In this document: positions 35,153 through 43,988 of the stretch, in pieces
Numbering within the stretch: position 1 is the first letter of the stretch
Layout: the number at the start of each line of letters is the position of its first letter
Position numbers and translations under genes: made by a program
NCBI GenBank assembly: GCA_002427735.1
Contig: DIYP01000007.1
Coordinates: 775,397 to 839,396 of the forward strand
Direction: 5' to 3'
Length of the DNA stretch: 64,000 nt
Origin: Flavobacteriales bacterium UBA6051
GTDB taxonomy: Bacteria > Bacteroidota > Bacteroidia > Flavobacteriales_D > Crocinitomicaceae
Notes under the pieces: generated by a model
What the model was told of the DNA's origin: nothing
What the model saw: only the letters and a program-made list of their open reading frames with translations
Database searches by the model: none

Positions 35153-36308
35153 GCAAATTCTCTGGTTCCTTTCTAAATAGTTTCAGTAATATAAAACTGA
35201 GCGAAAAGACGGCGATGAATGCGGAAATTGCCAGCAGAATAGCGCCAATCATATACTGATACAGGTTATTTCCTATGTCCTCCAGGGTAAATGAGAAGAT
35301 GGCTGAATGATCTATTTCACCATCGACAAATTGCTGTCCCAATAGCAAACTTGCGTAAATAATAATGGGAATCATCGGAGGTATTGAAATATTCGCAGCA
35401 GCTATGAACAAGACTTTATTAAGTCTAAAAAGAATTGCGAGCGGAATTCCAACAAGTAATTGAAAGCCCCAGATAGGAACGATGCCCATAAATGCACCAA
35501 ATCCAAGTGATACGGCTTTGCGCATATTTGATTCCTTTGGCTTAATCGTTTCCTGCTTGATTAATCTTAGCGTATCCATAGAAAACATCTTTCTCGGATA
35601 GTAGTACAATAGCGCACCAATTACCAAAACGGAATTTAGGACACTGATTCTGAAAAAATCTCTTGCAGGCCTAAAATGAGATACACGCTCTTCCATGTCG
35701 TATTTCACTCTTACAGGAACAGGAAAAAACCGAACTCGTTTCCATGCCAATCGCACAATAACTTCTATTTCAAACTCAAACTTCTTAGTAAAAAAACGCA
35801 TCCTGCGCATCGGCTTTAAAGGATAAATCCTATACCCCGTTTGCGTATCGGGCAAAGAAATCCAAGTTTCTAATTTGAACCAAAAGTTAGAAAACTTGTT
35901 GCCAAAAGAGCTTTTACCTGGAACCCCCTCCTGCTCCATGTTTCGCGACCCCATTATTACGGAATTCGGAAACTCTCTTGCCTTTTCTACCAATAGTGGA
36001 ATATCTTCTGGAAAGTGCTGACCGTCAGAATCAATCGTTACAGCATGATCAAACCCAAGTTCAATAGCCTTTCTTAATCCTTTCCTCAGAGAAAAACCTT
36101 TTCCTTGATTTTGTCCATTCTCTAAAAGGACTATTCTATCTTTAAAATCTGCAAGTAATTGCGGAGTAGTATCTGTACATCCGTCATCCACGACAATCAC
36201 AGTTGCTTCATTCCCAACAACCTCTAAAATTCGCTCTAGAACACCAATAACTGTCCTTTCGTTATTGTAAGTTGGCATTAAGATACAAGCGTTGATATCA
36301 GACAACAT
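35133..36308 (-). CDS. GT2 glycosyltransferase fused to DUF2062
   Basis: 391 residues. Residues 1 to about 230 are a family 2 glycosyltransferase with 'ILMPTYNNERTV', 'VIVVDDGCTDTTPQLL' and 'HAVTIDSDGQHFPEDI' (DXD-like), plus 'DTQTGYRIYPL'. The C-terminal part has membrane segments and the DUF2062 pattern 'SLGFGAFMGIVPIWGFQLLVGIPLAILFRLNK'. A membrane-associated sugar or polyprenyl transfer is likely. GT2 genes are frequent in aryl polyene clusters. Encoded alone on the minus strand between two large pigment units. Confidence 0.9.
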   Translation of the reverse strand: MLSDINACILMPTYNNERTVIGVLERILEVVGNEATVIVVDDGCTDTTPQLLADFKDRIVLLENGQNQGKGFSLRKGLRKAIELGFDHAVTIDSDGQHFPEDIPLLVEKAREFPNSVIMGSRNMEQEGVPGKSSFGNKFSNFWFKLETWISLPDTQTGYRIYPLKPMRRMRFFTKKFEFEIEVIVRLAWKRVRFFPVPVRVKYDMEERVSHFRPARDFFRISVLNSVLVIGALLYYYPRKMFSMDTLRLIKQETIKPKESNMRKAVSLGFGAFMGIVPIWGFQLLVGIPLAILFRLNKVLFIAAANISIPPMIPIIIYASLLLGQQFVDGEIDHSAIFSFTLEDIGNNLYQYMIGAILLAISAFIAVFSLSFILLKLFRKEPENLPTEGNN

Positions 36309-36385
36309 TCAACTATGAGTTTCGTACAAAATTAGAAGAATTGTTTGTACCCCGTTCGGTCACTTTAGATAGTTCTTTTGATCGA

Positions 36386-36418
36386 TTGAAAAAACTTGGC
36401 AAAATGATTGTAAGTTTG
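36386..36418 (+). promoter_or_regulatory. Bacteroidota-type promoter of the dar unit
   Basis: TTG at 36386-36388, 22-base spacer, TAAGTTTG at 36411-36418 (TAnnTTTG). ATG is at 36439, about 15 bases past the expected transcription start. Confidence 0.6.
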
Positions 36419-36438
36419 TGGAAAACACAAAATAGAAA

Positions 36439-36912
36439 ATGGTAAAATCATTCTCAGTTCTTCTTGTAGTTTTAGGAATCGCAAGCACGACTCTTATTGA
36501 TAAGTTTAGCTTTTACAAAGCATTTCAATCCAATTCTCAGGAAAAAATAGAATCAAAGTTGTCGGGATTGGCAAAAGTGAGGCAATCCAATAGTCGCGAT
36601 GCATACATTGGAGCGCTTACCATGAAACATTCACAGTTTGAAGCAACATCAAAAGAAAAAATTGCGGTATTCAAAGAAGGACGAAATCTTTTGGAAACTG
36701 CCATAAAGAAAGATCCAAAAAATGCTGAATATCGATTCCTCCGCTTTGCAATTCAGGAAAATGCACCGAAAATTTTGAAGTATAAAATGAACATGGAAGA
36801 AGACAAAAACATGATCATTAGCAATTATAAATCCCTCGACCCTACTCTGAGGAAGATCATCAAAGAATATGCGAAACAATCAGCTAACCTGCCAAGTGAA
36901 CGTTTAAAATAG
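36439..36912 (+). CDS. Hypothetical secreted protein next to darA
   Basis: 157 residues with an N-terminal hydrophobic segment (signal peptide or anchor, residues 4-21) and a helical remainder with a TPR-like stretch, 'FKEGRNLLETAIKKDPKNAEYRFLRFAIQENAP'. I do not recognise a family. It is first in the darA/darB unit, ten bases before darA, so a role in assembly or placement of the resorcinol enzymes is possible. Confidence 0.7.
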   Translation: MVKSFSVLLVVLGIASTTLIDKFSFYKAFQSNSQEKIESKLSGLAKVRQSNSRDAYIGALTMKHSQFEATSKEKIAVFKEGRNLLETAIKKDPKNAEYRFLRFAIQENAPKILKYKMNMEEDKNMIISNYKSLDPTLRKIIKEYAKQSANLPSERLK

Positions 36913-36922
36913 TTCTATACTG

Positions 36923-37843
36923 ATGAAAAAAATACTCTGCATCAATTATTCGCAATCGGGACAGCTTCACGAAATTATGGACAACGTTGTCTCACCTCTT
37001 CAAGAATATGAGATAGACCGAATAAAAATTGAACCGAAAGAAGGGTTTGACTTTCCCTGGAAAACCAATAACTTCTATGACCCGATGCCAGAAACTGTTC
37101 TGGAAGAACCCAATGAACTGAAACCTATTGAATTTAAAGAGGAAAAATATGACCTCATCCTTTTGGGGTATCAACCATGGTTCCTTTCTCCTTCAATGCC
37201 CGCGGCGGCATTGTTACAAAATGAAGAATTTAAGAAACGTGTTAACGGAACTCCAGTTGTAACAGTCATTGGAGCTAGAAATATGTGGTTAAATGCTCAA
37301 AAAAGCGTGGTAGACCATATTAAAGACGCTGGCGGAAAAATGGTTGGAAACATTGCCTTTGTGGATCGGGCCCAAAATTGGTTGAGTGCCATTAGTATTG
37401 TTCATTGGATGATGACAGGTAAGAAAACTCGGAAATGGGGAATTTTCCCGCTTCCAGGCGTTTCCCAAGATGACATTGAAGGAAGTTCGAAATTTGGTAA
37501 GCTTCTATCAACGTGCTTAAAAGAAGATGATTTCAGTGATTATCAAAATCAAGTTATTGCCAACGATGGCCTTCGCATAAAAACCACCATCCTGTTTATT
37601 GAAGGTCGCGCAAAAAAAATCTTTTATATCTGGGCAAAAGGGATCAAAAAGAAAGAAGAGCAAGGGAAGAATCGCAAGTTCTGGATTCGCTTTTTTCGGT
37701 TTTATTTGAACTTCGCTTTGTTTGGTGTAGCCCCTATTTTGTTGATTGTATACTCTATCCTTATCAGACCTTTAACTCAATCAAGCATAGCGAAAAAGAA
37801 GAGACATTTTGCCTTTCTTGGAATGACAGCGCAAAATGCCTAA
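36923..37843 (+). CDS. darA: Dialkylresorcinol condensing-system enzyme DarA (aromatase)
   Basis: 306 residues with a flavodoxin-like start 'KILCINYSQSGQLHEIMDNV', 'DLILLGYQPWFLSPSMPAAALL' and a hydrophobic C-terminal segment ('FALFGVAPILLIVYSIL'). This is the DarA pattern. In characterised systems DarB makes a 1,3-cyclohexanedione and DarA aromatises it to the dialkylresorcinol. The next gene is darB, as usual. The C-terminal helix should tie it to the inner membrane. Confidence 0.88.
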   Translation: MKKILCINYSQSGQLHEIMDNVVSPLQEYEIDRIKIEPKEGFDFPWKTNNFYDPMPETVLEEPNELKPIEFKEEKYDLILLGYQPWFLSPSMPAAALLQNEEFKKRVNGTPVVTVIGARNMWLNAQKSVVDHIKDAGGKMVGNIAFVDRAQNWLSAISIVHWMMTGKKTRKWGIFPLPGVSQDDIEGSSKFGKLLSTCLKEDDFSDYQNQVIANDGLRIKTTILFIEGRAKKIFYIWAKGIKKKEEQGKNRKFWIRFFRFYLNFALFGVAPILLIVYSILIRPLTQSSIAKKKRHFAFLGMTAQNA

Positions 37844-37886
37844 AATCTTCCATGCACATTAACTAGCAAAACATTAGAAAAAAAAG

Positions 37887-37894
37887 TACTTTTG
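37887..37894 (+). promoter_or_regulatory. TAnnTTTG -7 box before darB
   Basis: TACTTTTG at 37887-37894, 24 bases before ATG 37918 in the 74-base gap after darA. No -33 TTG is evident; darB may have its own start of transcription besides read-through. Confidence 0.4.
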
Positions 37895-37917
37895 TCCCCA
37901 CAAATTTTGAATCACGA

Positions 37918-39060
37918 ATGCCTGAAGTTTATATAACAAGAACATCGCATTTCTTTCCAAACGATCCCGTTTCAAATGATGAAATGGAACAATATCTTGG
38001 TACGATTGGAGAACAAGCTTCAAAATCACGACGTATCGTCCTGAGAAGCAATGGTATTGAAAACCGTTTTTATGCATTGGATAAGAATGGAAATCCTACA
38101 CATACAAATGCAGAGATTACATCTTTAGCGATTCGTGGACTTGTTGACAATGATCCTCAAAAGCTGAAAGAAATTGAATTGTTGACATGTGGAACTTCTA
38201 TCCCGGATCAAATGATGCCTTCTCATGCTGTTATGGTGCACGGATGGTTACCTGAAACTGGAAACATTGAAGTTATTTCTCCTGCTGGAAATTGCTGTTC
38301 AGGGATGCACGCATTTAAGTATGCTTATTTATCCATGAAAGCAGGTGGTGTAAATACTGCCGTATCTGCTGGTTCTGAACGATTATCTCGCATGCTACAT
38401 GCAGATCATTTTGAAATTGAGTACAAAAAAATGCAGGAATTGGAGAACAATCCAAATCTTGCGTTTGAAAAAGATTTTCTTCGTTGGATGCTATCTGATG
38501 GTGCTGGTGCATTTTTGATGCAAACGGAAAAACCTGATGACGGTATTTCACTTAGAGTCGAATGGGTTGAAGGAAACTCCTTTGCCAATGAAGTAGAAAC
38601 ATGTATGTACATGGCCAATGATAAATTGGAAGATGGTACCATGAAAAGCTTTATGGACTACTCTCAGCAAGAATTGTTGGAAAAGTCTATTTTGAGCGTC
38701 AAGCAGGATGTACGCTTGCTAGGTGACAATATTGTTCGACTTGGAATCAAAGCATTACAATCATCTGTTGAGAAACATAATCTGGATTTAACAGGAGTCA
38801 AGTACTTCCTTCCTCACCTATCTAGTTTCTTTTTCAGAGATAAAATAGACGTTGCATTTAGAGAGCATAACATCGACTTGCCACTTGAGAAATGGTACAC
38901 CAACCTTAATGAAGTGGGAAATATCGGAGCTGGTTCTGTATATGTCATGATTGATGAGCTTATCAAAAGTGGAAAACTCGAAAAGGGTGACCAAATTTTG
39001 ATGATGGTTCCTGAAAGTGCGCGATTCTCATATGTTTATTCGCTTCTAACGGTTTGCTAG
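37918..39060 (+). CDS. darB: Ketosynthase DarB (FabH-like, dialkylresorcinol formation)
   Basis: 380 residues of the KSIII (FabH) fold: 'PEVYITRTSHFFPNDPVSNDEMEQYLG', active-site Cys in 'SPAGNCCSGMHAFKYAYLSMKAG', 'HLSSFFFRDKI' and 'NLNEVGNIGAGSVYVMIDELI' with the His and Asn region. Joins two acyl chains to a cyclohexanedione, which DarA then aromatises. Followed two bases later by a conserved small gene. Confidence 0.93.
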   Translation: MPEVYITRTSHFFPNDPVSNDEMEQYLGTIGEQASKSRRIVLRSNGIENRFYALDKNGNPTHTNAEITSLAIRGLVDNDPQKLKEIELLTCGTSIPDQMMPSHAVMVHGWLPETGNIEVISPAGNCCSGMHAFKYAYLSMKAGGVNTAVSAGSERLSRMLHADHFEIEYKKMQELENNPNLAFEKDFLRWMLSDGAGAFLMQTEKPDDGISLRVEWVEGNSFANEVETCMYMANDKLEDGTMKSFMDYSQQELLEKSILSVKQDVRLLGDNIVRLGIKALQSSVEKHNLDLTGVKYFLPHLSSFFFRDKIDVAFREHNIDLPLEKWYTNLNEVGNIGAGSVYVMIDELIKSGKLEKGDQILMMVPESARFSYVYSLLTVC

Positions 39061-39061
39061 C

Positions 39062-39460
39062 ATGAAAAAGAAAGAACTTCCTCAAGATGATAGTCCCTTG
39101 GAAAATTTCACGCGGGAAGTTTGTTATGTCAAGAACGAAGACGGAAAGTACGAAAAAGGCCTGAGCAGTGGTTGGGAAGTGAAGACTGTTGCACTTGAGA
39201 ATGCTTGGGAGGAAATTGAGCGACGTACTGAAGAAGCAAAACAAAAAGTATTGAATGGTGAGGCAAGCCCTGTGCTGTATTACCTTGAACTAAAATTAAT
39301 GGATCTTCCTGTTTTAGTTGGGTATACAGGGTTTAGACGATGGCAGATTAAACGTCACATGAAGCCTGCTGTATTCAACAAGTTAAGTGACAAAAAACTA
39401 CAGCGATACGCAGATGTATTCGAAGTAACGCTGGAAGACTTTAAGAATTTCAACATTTAA
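39062..39460 (+). CDS. Conserved hypothetical protein of the dar unit
   Basis: 132 residues, charged, no signal peptide. 'LENAWEEIERRTEEAKQKVLNGEASPVLYYLELKLMDLPVLVGYTGFRRWQIKRHMKPAVFNKLSDKKLQRYADVF' is predominantly helical. No family recognised. Its fixed place between darB and the C39-like gene suggests a function in the pigment pathway. Confidence 0.7.
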   Translation: MKKKELPQDDSPLENFTREVCYVKNEDGKYEKGLSSGWEVKTVALENAWEEIERRTEEAKQKVLNGEASPVLYYLELKLMDLPVLVGYTGFRRWQIKRHMKPAVFNKLSDKKLQRYADVFEVTLEDFKNFNI

Positions 39461-40471
39461 GTGAGCGATTTTAAACACATACAAACGGCTCATTGTGAGA
39501 ATGGGGTTACTGTTAATTTATTGCAGCAACAAGGCCTTGATTTTTTGAACGAGCCACTTGCCTTTGGTATTGGATCCGGATTGTTTTACATCCATATTCC
39601 ATTTTTGAAAGTAAACGGTGGCCCGGGTATATCTTTTCGATCGATGCCGGGAGCTATATTCAAACGAACATGTAAAGCGCTCGATGTAAAAGTAGAGCGG
39701 AAAAAGTTCAAATCAAGAGAAGCCGCCAAGCGTTATTTAGATCAAAAAGTAGATGAAGGAATCCCCGTTGGATGTCAAGTAGGTGTATTCCACTTAATGT
39801 ACTTCCCAAAGGAGTATCGCTTTCATTTCAACGCACACAATTTGATCGTTTTTGGTCGTGAAGGTGATGAATACCTGGTAAGTGATCCTGTAATGGAAAC
39901 CACTACGCGATTGTCAGCAAAAGACATGGAAAAAGTGCGCTTTGCCAAAGGAGCGTTGGCACCAAATGGTCATGTGTACTATCCTGTTCAGGCCGGACAA
40001 ATTACTGAAGAGAAATTGCGTCAGGGAATCATCACGGGAATCAATCGCAATGTGCGCGACATGCTTCGTATCCCTACTCGATTTGCTGGAGTTCGCGGCA
40101 TTAATCATACTGCTGGTAAAGTGCGTAAGTGGAGAGCTCAGCATGGTGAACGAAAAGCAGGACTATTCCTAGGGCAGATTGTCCGAATGCAAGAAGAAAT
40201 TGGAACTGGTGGTGGCGGTTTTCGCTTTATCTATGCCGCATTTCTTGAACAGGCGAGTGAAATATTCGGAAATGACAAGTTGATCGGAATTTCAGAGCAA
40301 TTCACAAAGTCAGGAGATCTCTGGAGAGATAGCGCACTTCAAATGGCTGGAATTTATAAGGGGCGCATTACTGATCAAAAGCATTTTGAAGAATGTGCAG
40401 ATATCATGAATGAAATTTCTGCATTGGAAAAGCAAGCCTTTAAAGATTTATCCAAAATTAAGCTTGGCTAG
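39461..40471 (+). CDS. BtrH_N (C39 peptidase-like) protein
   Basis: 336 residues starting with GTG directly after the preceding stop. 'AHCENGVTVNLLQQQGLDFLNEPLAFGIGSGLFYIH' is the BtrH_N pattern with catalytic Cys in 'HCENG', and the region after 140 has 'HNLIVFGREGDEYLVSDPV' with His, followed by a DUF4872-like C-terminal half. BtrH transfers an acyl group from an ACP to an amine in butirosin synthesis, so an acyltransfer from ACP is a plausible role here. Followed by the ABC exporter. Confidence 0.86.
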   Translation: MSDFKHIQTAHCENGVTVNLLQQQGLDFLNEPLAFGIGSGLFYIHIPFLKVNGGPGISFRSMPGAIFKRTCKALDVKVERKKFKSREAAKRYLDQKVDEGIPVGCQVGVFHLMYFPKEYRFHFNAHNLIVFGREGDEYLVSDPVMETTTRLSAKDMEKVRFAKGALAPNGHVYYPVQAGQITEEKLRQGIITGINRNVRDMLRIPTRFAGVRGINHTAGKVRKWRAQHGERKAGLFLGQIVRMQEEIGTGGGGFRFIYAAFLEQASEIFGNDKLIGISEQFTKSGDLWRDSALQMAGIYKGRITDQKHFEECADIMNEISALEKQAFKDLSKIKLG

Positions 40472-40472
40472 C

Positions 40473-41219
40473 ATGGCGGCCATTGTTGAGATACAAAATC
40501 TTTCGAAGCAATATTCGGGTGCTTCGGAATACAGTCTTGACAACGTTTCTTTTCAAATTAAAAGAGGTGACAAACTCGGGATTTTTGGACCAAATGGTGC
40601 AGGAAAGACTACCCTTATGTCTATCCTCTGCGGGATTATTTCCCCTTCAGATGGATCTGTCACTTTTAGAAATAAGAACGAGGAAAAAATTGAGCTACGC
40701 TCTATGTTGTTTAAATTAGGGTATGTACCACAGGATTTTTCATTTTATCCTGAATTAAGCCCTTATCAAAATCTAATGTACTTTGGAGCGCTCTATGGAA
40801 TTCCAAAACCCGAGCTCAAGAAAAAAATCGAAGAATTATTGAGTGTATTGGGGCTTTCTCATGTAATGCATAAGAAAGTTGGAAAATTTTCAGGTGGCAT
40901 GAAACGTCGAGTTAATCTTGCGATTGGTATAATCAACGATCCGGAGGTTCTTTTTCTCGATGAACCTACTGTCGGCGTAGATGTGCAAAGTAAAAATGCC
41001 ATCATGACATACCTTGAAGAGTTAAATCAACAAGGAACGACAATCATCTACACTTCTCATCATATGAACGAAGGCCAGGAGTTTTGTAATTGCATTGCAT
41101 TGCTTGATAAAGGTTCGTTGATTGCTTTGGATACACTTGATAACCTTTTGTCTCAACATGAGGAAAAAAGCTTGGAAGCATTGTTTTTGCGTTTAACCGG
41201 AATTGAATATCGTGATTAA
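40473..41219 (+). CDS. ABC transporter ATP-binding protein
   Basis: 248 residues from ATG 40473, one base after the previous stop. Walker A 'GPNGAGKTT', 'PQDFSFYPELSPYQNL' Q-loop, signature 'FSGGMKRRVNLAIGII', Walker B 'LFLDEPTVGVD' and 'IIYTSHHM'. Partner of the ABC-2 permease encoded next with a TAATG overlap. Probably pumps a pigment intermediate or lipid. Confidence 0.95.
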   Translation: MAAIVEIQNLSKQYSGASEYSLDNVSFQIKRGDKLGIFGPNGAGKTTLMSILCGIISPSDGSVTFRNKNEEKIELRSMLFKLGYVPQDFSFYPELSPYQNLMYFGALYGIPKPELKKKIEELLSVLGLSHVMHKKVGKFSGGMKRRVNLAIGIINDPEVLFLDEPTVGVDVQSKNAIMTYLEELNQQGTTIIYTSHHMNEGQEFCNCIALLDKGSLIALDTLDNLLSQHEEKSLEALFLRLTGIEYRD

Positions 41220-42496
41220 TGACTAAGCTGCTCGCAAGTATAAAAAAAGAGTTCCTGCTACTTATCAATGATAAGGTGGGGTTGCTACTCATGTACTTAA
41301 TGCCTGTGCTTCTTGTATTCGTTATCACCCTGGTACAGGATAGTACTTTTAAACTTGTAAATGAAAATAAACTGGAGATCATTATCGTCAATAATGATGA
41401 GGGAAGTTTAGGCGACACACTTATGGCTCAGCTTTCACGCACCGGGACTTTTCATGTAGAACAAAAAAAGCAGCTTTCCGATAGTGATATTCAAAAGACA
41501 TTGTTAGATGGTAGTGAATTGATTGCCATTAAGATCCCTGAACGCTTCACAGAAAACCTGAGAGCGAAAGCAAAAAATGTCAGTATCGGTATGCTAAGCG
41601 AATTTGAACTTGCTGACACCAGTGACTTCGTTGCACAAGACGCTGTACCTCCGCTGAAAATGTTTTACGATCCCGTTTTGCAGGAGAGCTTTCGATTTTC
41701 AATTCTCAGTACACTTTATGCAAATTTAAGTGTCATTGAAAACCGCTTAATGATCGAACAGTTATACAGCGAAATGGGCTTTGATGAAATCCCAACGGGC
41801 ATGGAAGAAAAGTTTAAGGAAAATCGCATCAATATTGATCAAATTTCCGCAAACACATCTTCAGGTGAAATCATTCCGAACTCAACACAACACAATGTAC
41901 CCGCCTGGTCTATATTCGCTATGTTCTTCATGGTCATTTCCCTTGGAGGGAATATAGTAAAGGAGCGACTGAGCGGTAGCTTTATTCGATTGCGAACAAT
42001 CCCAACGAGCTTCTCTTTAGTGCTAATAAGCAAATTATTTGTTTATGTATTCGTTGCAATAACCCAACTCGCCCTCATTTTTGCTCTTGGTAAATTTGTA
42101 TTTCCCTCACTTGGACTTCCCGCATTGGAATTACCATCGAATATACTTGGGCTAATCGTCGTTTCATTGCTTTCTGCCCTTTCTGCTATCAGTTTTGCGA
42201 TGCTAGTAGGAACTTATGCTAAAACACAGGAACAGGCGAATGGATTTGGTGCAATTGCGGTTATCATTTTTGCCGCTATTGGAGGTATTTGGGTTCCTTC
42301 CTTTGTCATGCCGTCATACTTGCAAACCATCGGAATGATATCACCTCTGCATTGGTGTATTGAAGGATATTACACACTATTTTTGAAAGGTGGAGACTGG
42401 TATTTACTAACTCCTACCCTTTTGTTCCTAATATTATTTAATTTAGCGTGTCAAATTTTGATATACATTAAACTAAAAATTCAAAATTACATTTGA
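41219..42496 (+). CDS. ABC-2 type permease
   Basis: 425 residues: one N-terminal helix, a periplasmic domain of roughly 180 residues, then five to six membrane segments ('AIFMFFMVISLGGNIVKERLSGSFIRLR', 'MLVGTYAKTQEQANGFGAIAVIIFAAIGGIWVPSF'). Layout of ABC-2 exporters such as YhhJ. Ends two bases before ACP 3. Confidence 0.93.
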   Translation: MTKLLASIKKEFLLLINDKVGLLLMYLMPVLLVFVITLVQDSTFKLVNENKLEIIIVNNDEGSLGDTLMAQLSRTGTFHVEQKKQLSDSDIQKTLLDGSELIAIKIPERFTENLRAKAKNVSIGMLSEFELADTSDFVAQDAVPPLKMFYDPVLQESFRFSILSTLYANLSVIENRLMIEQLYSEMGFDEIPTGMEEKFKENRINIDQISANTSSGEIIPNSTQHNVPAWSIFAMFFMVISLGGNIVKERLSGSFIRLRTIPTSFSLVLISKLFVYVFVAITQLALIFALGKFVFPSLGLPALELPSNILGLIVVSLLSALSAISFAMLVGTYAKTQEQANGFGAIAVIIFAAIGGIWVPSFVMPSYLQTIGMISPLHWCIEGYYTLFLKGGDWYLLTPTLLFLILFNLACQILIYIKLKIQNYI

Positions 42497-42497
42497 A

Positions 42498-42764
42498 ATG
42501 AGTCAAACGAAAGAAGAACTAAAGCTTGAGTTAAAGAAACATATTGTTGAGTATCTAAACCTTTTGGATATTAAACCTGAAGATATCAAAGATGACGAGC
42601 CTTTATTCGGACCCGACCTTGGTCTGGACTCTATTGATTCTGTGGAAATGATCGTATTACTTGATCGTGAATATGGAATTAAGATCAACAACCCAACTGA
42701 GGGAAGACAAATTCTGGTGGATGTAAACACCATTGTTGATTACATCGAGGCTAATAAAAAATAA
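42498..42764 (+). CDS. Acyl carrier protein 3
   Basis: 88 residues with 'GLDSIDSVEMIVLLDREYGIKINNPTEG', attachment Ser in DSI. Close to ACP 2, and again followed by KS and CLF-like genes. Confidence 0.93.
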   Translation: MSQTKEELKLELKKHIVEYLNLLDIKPEDIKDDEPLFGPDLGLDSIDSVEMIVLLDREYGIKINNPTEGRQILVDVNTIVDYIEANKK

Positions 42765-42774
42765 GTTACCCGTT

Positions 42775-43986
42775 TTGGAAAAGGTTTTTGTAACTGGAAT
42801 GGGAGTCATTTCTGCCATTGGTAACGATGTTAGCTCCAGTTTATCACTTTTGCAAGCCGCTAAATCCGGTATTGGTAAAGCCAAACATTTTAATTCGAAA
42901 TACACCTCCTCACTGAATTTTGGTGAAGTGGATATGAGTAATGAAGCGCTTTCAGCTCTGGTTGCTCAACGAACTGAACATGGTAATCCTGCTTCTGAAT
43001 CAGGACTGAGCAGAACAACTTTGCTCGCCTATCTGGCATTTCAGGAAGCTATTAATCAGGCAAAATTAACCTCGGTTGATCTGATGTCCATGGATACTGG
43101 CTTCATTTCTTCAAGCACCGTCGGAGGAATGTCGAATACGGACGAACTCTATGCAGATGCCAACATGAAAGGCGAGCCATCCGAGTTTGTCACTTCTTAT
43201 GGCGGTGGTGAACATACATTGCGGGTCATCAAAAAGTACGGAATCAAAGGCTTTACATCTACGATTAATACTGCTTGTTCTTCTTCGGCCAATGCCATAA
43301 TGTTGGGGTCCAGATTGATTAAAGCCGGAAGAGCCAAGCGAGTGATTGTAGGAGGAGCTGATTCATTGGCCAAATACACAGTCAATGGTTTTAACGCCTT
43401 GATGATCCTTTCGGAAAATCCATGTAAGCCATTTGACACCACGAGAGATGGTCTTACTCTGGGAGAAGGTGCTGGATATCTTGTCCTGGAAGGAGAAAGT
43501 ACTTGTAAAGATAAAATCAAACTCGCGGAAGTGGCTGGATACGGAAATTCGAATGATGCGTTCCATCCTTCTGCCACTTCTGATGAAGCATTCGGTCCTA
43601 GACTAGCGATGCAGCGCGCACTTGCTTCCAGTGGATTACAGAGTACTGAAATAGACTACATAAATGCGCATGGCACAGGAACTCCGAATAATGATGTTAC
43701 AGAGATGTTTGCTTTCAATGAAACATTCGATTCTATTCCACCCTATAATTCGACTAAATCATATACCGGGCATACGCTAGCCGCAGCTGGATCAATTGAA
43801 GCAATCTTCAGCATCCTTTCTTTGCGAAATAATGAGTTATACGCCAGTTTGAATTGCGCCAGTCCTATCTCAGATTATGGAACGCGCCCAATTGATAAAA
43901 AAACAGCGAAAGAACTAAAGCATGTTATGTCGAATTCATTTGGATTCGGAGGAAACTGTACATCGATAATATTATCAAAGTCCTAG
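42775..43986 (+). CDS. Beta-ketoacyl-ACP synthase (KS 4)
   Basis: 403 residues from TTG 42775, ten bases after the ACP stop; the only ATG in this part of the frame lies inside the conserved 'VFVTGMGVISAIG' start, so a TTG start is implied. Catalytic 'INTACSSSANAIM', 'NAHGTGTPNNDVTE' and 'TKSYTGHTLAAAGS'. Together with the next gene it is the second KS-CLF pair. Confidence 0.9.
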   Translation: MEKVFVTGMGVISAIGNDVSSSLSLLQAAKSGIGKAKHFNSKYTSSLNFGEVDMSNEALSALVAQRTEHGNPASESGLSRTTLLAYLAFQEAINQAKLTSVDLMSMDTGFISSSTVGGMSNTDELYADANMKGEPSEFVTSYGGGEHTLRVIKKYGIKGFTSTINTACSSSANAIMLGSRLIKAGRAKRVIVGGADSLAKYTVNGFNALMILSENPCKPFDTTRDGLTLGEGAGYLVLEGESTCKDKIKLAEVAGYGNSNDAFHPSATSDEAFGPRLAMQRALASSGLQSTEIDYINAHGTGTPNNDVTEMFAFNETFDSIPPYNSTKSYTGHTLAAAGSIEAIFSILSLRNNELYASLNCASPISDYGTRPIDKKTAKELKHVMSNSFGFGGNCTSIILSKS

Positions 43987-43988
43987 AC

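Noticed and set aside
43197..43577. Minus-strand frame of 126 codons inside KS 4
   Set aside because: Shadow of a well-supported ketosynthase; rich in Ser and Pro as is typical of reverse frames.
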